DNA of 64,000 bases from JACCQS01 sp963766765 (GTDB taxonomy: Bacteria; Actinomycetota; Actinomycetes; Mycobacteriales; Geodermatophilaceae). The stretch spans positions 141,515 to 205,514 of the forward strand of contig CAVYBR010000007.1 of NCBI GenBank assembly GCA_963766765.1, written 5' to 3'. Below are positions 59,195-64,000 of the stretch, piece by piece. Each line of letters begins with the position of its first letter. The first letter of the stretch is position 1. The notes under the pieces were generated by a model. That model saw only the letters and a program-made list of their open reading frames with translations, was not told the origin of the DNA and did no database searches. Both the position numbers and the translations under genes were made by a program.

Positions 59195-59962
59195 ATGGGT
59201 TGGGCTGATCTCCCGTACCGACTTTACGAGCGGCGCCTACAGCGCCAGCTGTCCGGCGCCGAGCTGCCCCGACACGTGGGAGTCATGGTCGACGGCAACC
59301 GGCGGTGGGCCCGCTCGAGCGGGCTCGGGGACGTCAACGATGGTCATCGAGCGGGCGCGGACAAGATCGTCGACTTCCTCGGTTGGTGCGACGAGGCGGG
59401 TATCGACCACGTCACGGTCTTCCTCCTGTCGACCGACAATCTCAATCGGCCCGAGCCTGAGCTCACCCCGTTGTTGGGGATCATCGAGGACCTCGCGACC
59501 GACCTGGCCGGGCCGACCCGGCGCTGGCAGCTGCGGGCAGTCGGGGCGCTGGAACTGTTGCCGGACAGCACCGTCGAGGCCCTGAAGAACGCGCACGAGG
59601 CGACAGTCGGCCGGCCTGGAGCGGCCGTGGACCTGGCGGTGGGTTACAGCGGCCGGCGCGAGATTGCTGACGCCGTCCGTTCCCTGCTGGCCGAACACTC
59701 CGCCGCAGGTAAGGGGCTGGACGAGCTCATCGACTCCCTCGACGTCGAGCACATCGCCGAGCATCTCTACACCCGCGGGCAGCCTGATCCGGATCTCGTC
59801 ATCCGTACCAGTGGTGAACAACGACTGTCGGGCTTCTTGCTGTGGCAGACGGCTCACTCGGAGTTCTACTTCTGCGATGTCAACTGGCCCGATTTCCGCC
59901 GTACGGACTTCCTTCGAGCGCTGCGCGACTACGCCGGACGGCATCGCCGCTTCGGCACCTGA
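59195..59962 (+). CDS. uppS: Short-chain Z-isoprenyl diphosphate synthase (UppS family)
   Basis: cis-prenyltransferase of the UppS family. MVDGNRRWAR at residues 31-40 carries the catalytic Asp33. VTVFLLSTDNLNRP follows, and RTSGEQRLSGFLLWQTAHSEFYF near 205-228 has the substrate-binding Arg and Ser of the C-terminal motif. 255 residues; by position it matches Rv1086, which makes Z,E-farnesyl diphosphate for decaprenyl phosphate synthesis. Start ATG 59195 is chosen, and an ATG further upstream (59144) is less likely. No ribosome binding site is striking. It is followed by a DUF885 gene 81 bases downstream. Confidence 0.93.
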   Translation: MGWADLPYRLYERRLQRQLSGAELPRHVGVMVDGNRRWARSSGLGDVNDGHRAGADKIVDFLGWCDEAGIDHVTVFLLSTDNLNRPEPELTPLLGIIEDLATDLAGPTRRWQLRAVGALELLPDSTVEALKNAHEATVGRPGAAVDLAVGYSGRREIADAVRSLLAEHSAAGKGLDELIDSLDVEHIAEHLYTRGQPDPDLVIRTSGEQRLSGFLLWQTAHSEFYFCDVNWPDFRRTDFLRALRDYAGRHRRFGT

Positions 59963-60043
59963 CGCGAGCTGCACCCGCTGACTTCACGCCGGCCATCGTT
60001 GGGGTGGTGCTTCGTCCGGCCACTCCTGGGGCACACTCTCGCC

Positions 60044-61255
60044 GTGGACCTGATCAGCGAATACCTCCTCCTCGGCTTGCGGTTCGACCGGCTCGAGCCC
60101 GGCTTCGTCGACGCCTACACCGGCGATCCGGCCCTGCGGAAGCGAGTCGAGAACGAGCCAGCGCCACATCCTGCCGACCTGCGCGACCGGGCCACGAAGT
60201 TGCTCGCCGAGTTGGACTCGAGCGGGCTGGCCGCCGAGCGGATCGCATTCCTGCGGGCCCAGCTCACGGGGCTCCAGTGCAGCGCGAGGGTCATGGCATC
60301 CGAGCCGATCGGTTTCGTGGACGAGGTTGCCGCCTATTTCGACGTCCGCATCCAGCTCGGTGACGAAAGCCGTTATGCCGCAGCGCATTCAGACCTCGAC
60401 GCACTCCTTCCTGGCGCAGGACCACTGGCCGAGCGGTATGCCGCCTATCGCCGCTCCGACGAGTGCCCGCCGGATCGACTGGAAGAGGTCGTTCTCGCGA
60501 TGTCCAGTCAACTGCGGGAGCACGTACGAGCCGACTACGCACTCTTGCCGCAGGAGACCGTCAGCTACCACGTCGTGACCGACAAGCCATGGTCCGGGTT
60601 CAACTACTACCGCGGGGATTACCACTCCGATGTCGCGATCAATGCAGATCTGCCGCACCGCCTGACCCAGCTTCCGCACCTGGTCGCCCATGAGTCCTAT
60701 CCGGGTCATCACACCGAGCACTGCCGAAAGGAAGAACGACTCGTAGCCGGGGACCAGCACCTCGAGCACACGATCTTTCTGGTGAACACGCCCGAATGCC
60801 TGATGGCCGAGGGCTTGGCAGATCTGGGCATCAAGGTCACCGTCGGCGAGGGCTGGGGGGCCTGGACCGAAAACATCCTGCGTGACCTGCGCCTGCCCGC
60901 TGATGGCGAGCTCGCCCAACGCGTTGCGAAGGCGGCTGCGCCGCTCAACGACGTTCGTCAGGATGCAGCAATCCTGTTGCACGACAAGGGTCGAGAACAG
61001 GAGGAGGTGCTGGACTACCTGCAGCGCTGGACGCTTGGTACACGTGAACGTGCGCAGCAATCACTGCGATTTCTGACCGACCCGCTGTGGCGGGCGTATA
61101 CATCGACGTATGTCGAGGGCCACCGGCTGCTCTCAGCCTGGTTGGACGCCCGACCCGCGGACACATCGATCAGCGCGCGATTCCGCCGGCTGCTGGACGA
61201 GCCACTGACTCCCGGCCGCATTGATGCCGAAGCCGGCGAGGTCTCGCCGGCGTGA
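60044..61255 (+). CDS. DUF885 family putative metallopeptidase
   Basis: Protein of the DUF885 family, related to gluzincin-type metallopeptidases. The metal-binding block is HESYPGHHTEH beginning at about residue 216, with the helix's glutamate and second histidine pair, and a later EGWGAW block near 268 that is characteristic. 403 residues from GTG 60044, whereas many DUF885 proteins are longer. No signal peptide, so it is probably cytosolic. The stop overlaps the next GTG (GTGA). Its substrate is not known. Confidence 0.82.
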   Translation: MDLISEYLLLGLRFDRLEPGFVDAYTGDPALRKRVENEPAPHPADLRDRATKLLAELDSSGLAAERIAFLRAQLTGLQCSARVMASEPIGFVDEVAAYFDVRIQLGDESRYAAAHSDLDALLPGAGPLAERYAAYRRSDECPPDRLEEVVLAMSSQLREHVRADYALLPQETVSYHVVTDKPWSGFNYYRGDYHSDVAINADLPHRLTQLPHLVAHESYPGHHTEHCRKEERLVAGDQHLEHTIFLVNTPECLMAEGLADLGIKVTVGEGWGAWTENILRDLRLPADGELAQRVAKAAAPLNDVRQDAAILLHDKGREQEEVLDYLQRWTLGTRERAQQSLRFLTDPLWRAYTSTYVEGHRLLSAWLDARPADTSISARFRRLLDEPLTPGRIDAEAGEVSPA

Positions 61256-61491
61256 GCCGCAACCGCGGGCGGCAGAGCCGTAGCGCGCCGGAGCGACTCG
61301 TCGCAAGGGCGGCCTTTGCGGTCCCGTTGCTGGTCTTCCTGGTCATCGGGATCGCGTGGGTCGGTGATTTCTCGGCCCAGTGGTGGCTGCTGCTACTGCC
61401 GGTTGCCCTGCTCGTCCAACCGGCCATTGCGGTGTTCCGGGACGGCGGCCGGCCGCGTGACCAGGACCAGGATTCGCCGGACCGGCGCTGA
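61252..61491 (+). CDS. Small membrane protein, two helices
   Basis: 79-residue protein with a basic N-terminus (RNRGRQSRS), two hydrophobic helices (about 20-38 and 44-62) joined by a short turn with tryptophans, and an acidic C-terminus. I do not recognise a family. The GTG overlaps the DUF885 stop by four bases, suggesting co-translation. Next comes a 198-base interval with hairpins, then phoH. Confidence 0.6.
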   Translation: MSRNRGRQSRSAPERLVARAAFAVPLLVFLVIGIAWVGDFSAQWWLLLLPVALLVQPAIAVFRDGGRPRDQDQDSPDRR

Positions 61492-61609
61492 TCGCCTTCC
61501 CGCCGCGTGTCGCATCACGGGTGGCAAGCCAACGGACGTACGGTCTGAACGCGGTGCTGGGTGTGCCGCCCTGGGAGGCCCGAACGTTGCTGACGACACG
61601 GTCAGGAAA

Positions 61610-61637
61610 GGGTCGGTTCCCGACCCGCTCGGGTCGG
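61610..61637 (+). promoter_or_regulatory. Overlapping hairpins in the leader of the phoH gene
   Basis: A segment at 61620-61626 (CCGACCC) can pair either with GGGTCGG at 61610-61616 (7-bp stem, loop TTC) or, through 61621-61626, with GGGTCG at 61631-61636 (6-bp stem, loop GCTC). The two folds exclude each other, as in attenuators. It lies 50-80 bases before the GTG start of phoH. Confidence 0.4.
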
Positions 61638-61689
61638 ACCGGTGCCCTTCGACCAGCCCGGGGGCATCTGCTCCCGTAGGAGTCCGCCC

Positions 61690-62985
61690 GTGACCGATCG
61701 TCGTACGTATGTGCTGGACACCTCGGTTCTCCTATCCGACCCGGGAGCGTTGCGCCGCTTCGCAGAACATGACGTGGTGCTGCCACTGGTCGTCATCGGC
61801 GAACTGGAGGACAAGCGCCACCATCCCGAGTTGGGCTGGTTCGCCCGCGAGTCCCTGCGGGTGCTTGACGACCTGCGGATCCTGCACGGCCGGCTGGACG
61901 CGCCGGTACCGATCGGTGGCGTCGGCGGAACTGTGCACGTCGAACTCAATCACTCCGACGCGTCGGTGCTGCCCGCTGGATTTCGCAACGACGCTAACGA
62001 CTCTCGCATCCTGGCCGTAGCCCTGAACCTGGTCGCGGAGGGGCGTGACGTCGTCCTTGTGACCAAGGACATGCCGCTGCGGGTCAAGGCAGCTTCCGTC
62101 GGCCTCGCTGCCGACGAGTACCGGGCGCACAACGCGGTCGACGCCGGTTGGACCGGAATGACCGAGCTCGACGTCAGCACCGAAGACCTGGACCGGCTCT
62201 ACGCCGAGGACGCGATCGACCTGCCGTCCGACTCGGATCTGCCTTGCCACACGGGATTGGTCCTGCTCTCCTCCCGCGGGTCAGCCCTGGGCCGGGTGAC
62301 CCCGGACAAGCAGATCCGCCTCGTTCGAGGCGATCGCGAAGCATTCGGTCTGCACGGCCGGTCAGCCGAGCAACGCATCGCGCTCGACCTGCTACTGGAT
62401 CCGGAGATCGGGATCGTGTCCCTTGGCGGCCGGGCCGGGACCGGCAAGTCCGCTCTCGCGCTCTGTGCCGGGCTCGAGTCGGTGATGGAGCGCCGGGCGC
62501 ACAAGAAGGTGGTCGTATTCCGACCGCTGTACGCCGTCGGTGGCCAGGAACTCGGGTACCTGCCCGGTAGCGAGAGCGAGAAGATGGGTCCGTGGGCGCA
62601 GGCGGTCTACGACACACTCGGCGCCCTCGTCAGCACCGACATGGTGGACGAGATCTCCGACCGCGGAATGCTGGAAGTCCTTCCCCTGACCCACATTCGG
62701 GGTCGATCTCTACACGATTCCTTTGTCATTGTCGATGAAGCCCAGTCCCTCGAGCGTGGCGTCCTGCTGACTGTGCTGTCGCGGCTTGGATCGGGCTCGA
62801 GAGTCGTGCTCACCCATGACGTCGCGCAGCGGGACAACCTGCGCGTCGGTCGGCACGACGGCGTCACGGCGGTGATCGAGGCGCTGAAGGGCCATCCGTT
62901 GTTCGCCCACGTGACACTGACGAGGTCGGAACGGTCCCCGATCGCGGCGCTGGTCACAGAGATGCTGGAGGACTTTCCGCTGTAG
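61690..62985 (+). CDS. phoH2: PhoH2-type protein (PIN domain plus PhoH ATPase)
   Basis: Two-domain protein. Residues 1-140 form a PIN ribonuclease domain: YVLDTSVLL with an acidic Asp, GELEDKRHH, and NDANDSRILAVAL and VTKDMPLRVKA with later acids. Residues about 215-431 form the PhoH ATPase (Walker A GGRAGTGKSALAL near 247, Walker B FVIVDEAQSLERG, and RVVLTHDVAQRDN). Mycobacterial PhoH2 (Rv1095) unwinds and cleaves RNA and is paired with an antitoxin gene, phoAT, upstream. I see no clear antitoxin here. GTG 61690 is the start; the preceding frame is open but without a ribosome binding site. Confidence 0.93.
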   Translation: MTDRRTYVLDTSVLLSDPGALRRFAEHDVVLPLVVIGELEDKRHHPELGWFARESLRVLDDLRILHGRLDAPVPIGGVGGTVHVELNHSDASVLPAGFRNDANDSRILAVALNLVAEGRDVVLVTKDMPLRVKAASVGLAADEYRAHNAVDAGWTGMTELDVSTEDLDRLYAEDAIDLPSDSDLPCHTGLVLLSSRGSALGRVTPDKQIRLVRGDREAFGLHGRSAEQRIALDLLLDPEIGIVSLGGRAGTGKSALALCAGLESVMERRAHKKVVVFRPLYAVGGQELGYLPGSESEKMGPWAQAVYDTLGALVSTDMVDEISDRGMLEVLPLTHIRGRSLHDSFVIVDEAQSLERGVLLTVLSRLGSGSRVVLTHDVAQRDNLRVGRHDGVTAVIEALKGHPLFAHVTLTRSERSPIAALVTEMLEDFPL

Positions 62986-63021
62986 GGGTGGAATCCGCGG
63001 TTACGTCAGGACCTTGCCTCC

Positions 63022-63048
63022 CGCTGGCGGTTTGCCAGCGAACCGCCA
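63022..63048. terminator. Hairpin-forming repeats after phoH
   Basis: CGCTGGC (63022-63028) and GCCAGCG (63034-63040) form a 7-bp stem with a five-base loop GGTTT. TGGCGGTT (63025-63032) can alternatively pair with AACCGCCA (63041-63048). It lies about 40 bases after the phoH stop. No T-tract follows, so termination is only probable. Confidence 0.45.
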
Positions 63049-63078
63049 GAGAGGGTGCGCATTGCATTTGCGGAGAAG

Positions 63079-63114
63079 GTCAGTTTGACTTACTGTTTGG
63101 TCAGACAAACTGAC
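63079..63114. promoter_or_regulatory. Inverted-repeat operator upstream of the cupin-MarR operon
   Basis: A perfect 9-bp inverted repeat, GTCAGTTTG (63079-63087) and CAAACTGAC (63106-63114), with 18 bases between. An internal half-site CTGTTTG (63093-63099) makes a third copy. The sequence lies 28 bases before the cupin start, followed by an AAGGAG ribosome binding site. The first gene pair downstream includes a MarR regulator, the likely repressor. Confidence 0.7.
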
Positions 63115-63141
63115 TATCCAACGCCTCCCAAGGAGTTCTCA

Positions 63142-63513
63142 GTGCCTGTTGCGACGCTTTCCGAAGCACCTGAATTCGCGCTCGGCGATGCCGTGTTCAG
63201 ATCCCTTGCCGTGCCCTCGCGCGGCTCCACTCGGTTCGCCATCTGGGCTCTGGAACTGGCGCCAGGCATGTCCGGCGACGCACACAGCCTGGACTGCGAA
63301 GAGGTACTCGTCATCCACAGTGGCCGGGTCAGCGCCAGGATCGGTGACACCGAGATCGAGGCCGGCCCCGGTGACGCGGTGATCGTGCCGGCGGACACCG
63401 CCTTTGTCCTCCGCAATGCGGCCGCCGAGCCCGTGCACGCCACGGCGGTCACCTCGGCCGGGTTCCGGGCAACGTTGGGGGAGCAGACGATCAGCCCGCC
63501 GTGGTCGATCTGA
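63142..63513 (+). CDS. Cupin domain protein
   Basis: 123-residue single-domain cupin. The two motifs are recognisable: GDAHSLDCEEVLVIHSGRVSARIG near residue 52-75 and GDAVIVPADTAFVLRNAAAEPVHAT near 84-108, with some metal-ligand histidines replaced, so it may be a binding protein rather than an enzyme. The start is GTG 63142 with AAGGAG six bases upstream; the upstream frame contains the operator and is rejected. It overlaps the MarR gene by 13 bases. The pair resembles small MarR-controlled stress or xenobiotic modules. Confidence 0.82.
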   Translation: MPVATLSEAPEFALGDAVFRSLAVPSRGSTRFAIWALELAPGMSGDAHSLDCEEVLVIHSGRVSARIGDTEIEAGPGDAVIVPADTAFVLRNAAAEPVHATAVTSAGFRATLGEQTISPPWSI

Positions 63514-64000
63514 GCGCACCTGAATCACCAGCCGCTGGGGGCGCTCCGGGCTCGCTTCCGGGGCTTCCGCTGCCGGCGTTGCTCGGCCTGGCCACCCGCG
63601 TCGTCAATGAGGCCGTCATGCTCGGACTCGCAGCGGAAGGCTTCCTGGACATCCGCTCCGCACACGGTTACACGTTTTCGTTGCTCGCGGTCCGCGGCGG
63701 AGCCACCGGTGTCGAGATCGCCGCCCATCTGGGCGTGACCAAGCAGTCCGCCAAGGTGCTCGTCGATCAGCTCGAATCGGGTGGCTATGTCGTACGCACA
63801 CGCAGCCCCCGGGATCGGCGCGCCCGGGTGGTCCAACTCACTGACCGGGGCTGGGCCTGCATCGACGCGGGCACCCGGCTCTGGGCCGAAACCGAGGCAA
63901 GCCTGCGGACGGCGGTGGGCCCAGCCGCGCTCGACGCGACGCGCATCGTCTTGGAACAACTGGTCCGTACGCACCTCGGTGCAGACCAGGCTGTCCCCCT
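63501..64000 (+). CDS. MarR family transcriptional regulator (3' end outside window)
   Basis: Winged helix-turn-helix regulator. The recognition region reads GVEIAAHLGVTKQSAKVLVDQL (near residues 77-98), followed by the wing with SPRDRRARVVQLTDRG, which is diagnostic of MarR. The N-terminal helices, including NEAVMLGL, form part of the dimer or ligand site. The GTG at 63501 overlaps the cupin stop by 13 bases in another frame. The frame is still open at base 64000 (about 166 codons), so the C-terminus lies beyond the window. It is the presumed repressor of its own operon at the inverted repeat. Confidence 0.88.
   Translation, partial: MVDLSAPESPAAGGAPGSLPGLPLPALLGLATRVVNEAVMLGLAAEGFLDIRSAHGYTFSLLAVRGGATGVEIAAHLGVTKQSAKVLVDQLESGGYVVRTRSPRDRRARVVQLTDRGWACIDAGTRLWAETEASLRTAVGPAALDATRIVLEQLVRTHLGADQAVP

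Noticed and set aside
61316..61693. A frame ending on the phoH2 start as a phoAT-like antitoxin
   Set aside because: It starts inside the preceding membrane-protein gene, has no start codon in the intergenic part and no antitoxin-like sequence.
1..64000. CRISPR arrays, rRNA genes, transposases or prophage genes
   Set aside because: No spaced repeat arrays, ribosomal RNA signatures, DDE or tyrosine recombinase motifs, or phage structural genes were seen.

Overview
The window is chromosomal DNA from a high-GC Gram-positive bacterium of the phylum Actinomycetota. Three things point there: strong G/C bias at third codon positions with many GTG starts; actinobacterial marker genes (mycothiol S-conjugate amidase mca, DUF501, DUF4032, DUF4235, RNHCP, PIN-PhoH, an EccC/EccD type VII secretion locus); and a gene order that parallels two blocks of the Mycobacterium tuberculosis chromosome, Rv1020-Rv1026 (mfd, mazG, lipoprotein, eno, ftsB-like, DUF501, ppx) and Rv1074c-Rv1095 (fadA3, SGNH esterase, cbs, metB, greA, mca, small membrane protein, YyaL-type protein, hemolysin III, short Z-prenyl synthase, phoH2). 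I cannot name the genus.

Layout. 0-18 kb: mfd (5' end outside the window), a secreted phospholipase A2-like protein, a SurA-like lipoprotein, mazG, an acyltransferase, a DUF4032 protein, an ABC exporter pair with a clear terminator, a metallophosphoesterase, a gap with a 14-bp inverted repeat, an N-terminally truncated DUF222/HNH gene, a DUF3592 protein, then the eno-ftsB-DUF501-ppx operon. 18-25 kb: DUF4235, family-5 uracil-DNA glycosylase, type II NADH dehydrogenase, a tRNA with UAA anticodon, a Bax-inhibitor-1 protein, a thiolase and two coupled SGNH hydrolases. Three consecutive protein genes here (19.8-22.3 kb) carry single- or double-base indels. 25-34 kb: cbs, then a compact ESX/type VII secretion locus (two WXG100-type proteins and a candidate membrane protein on the minus strand; an EspC-like protein and a three-ATPase EccC on the plus strand; eccD and a MinD/CpaE-like protein converging on eccC). 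It lies between cbs and metB. 34-45 kb: metB, a small secreted protein, a GNAT enzyme and a VWA/MoxR-type pair, threonine ammonia-lyase, a DrrAB-type exporter, RNHCP, an Lrp/AsnC regulator and an APH-like kinase. 45-53 kb: greA, mca and partner, an MFS-thymidylate-kinase fusion with a degenerate P-loop, a methyltransferase, a LysE exporter, a YyaL-type protein and a putative ribbon-helix-helix protein behind three 8-bp repeats. 53-64 kb: an MDR dehydrogenase lacking catalytic zinc ligands, an ECF42-type sigma operon (DGPF/YCII, sigma, hydrolase-methyltransferase fusion) with a SnoaL-like gene opposite, hemolysin III, a Z-prenyl synthase, a DUF885 protein, PIN-PhoH, and a cupin-MarR pair behind an inverted-repeat operator (MarR runs off the window).

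How the genes work together: the first block is housekeeping (repair-transcription coupling, nucleotide-pool cleaning, glycolysis, division, polyphosphate). cbs and metB are transsulfuration enzymes, and the secretion locus separates them. mca completes mycothiol-dependent detoxification. The ECF42 operon and the cupin-MarR pair are self-contained stress or xenobiotic response modules. The most unusual content is the minimal ESX locus with two perfect actinobacterial DnaA-box sequences in its divergent promoter region, the hydrolase-methyltransferase fusion under ECF42 sigma, and the pseudokinase-fused transporter.
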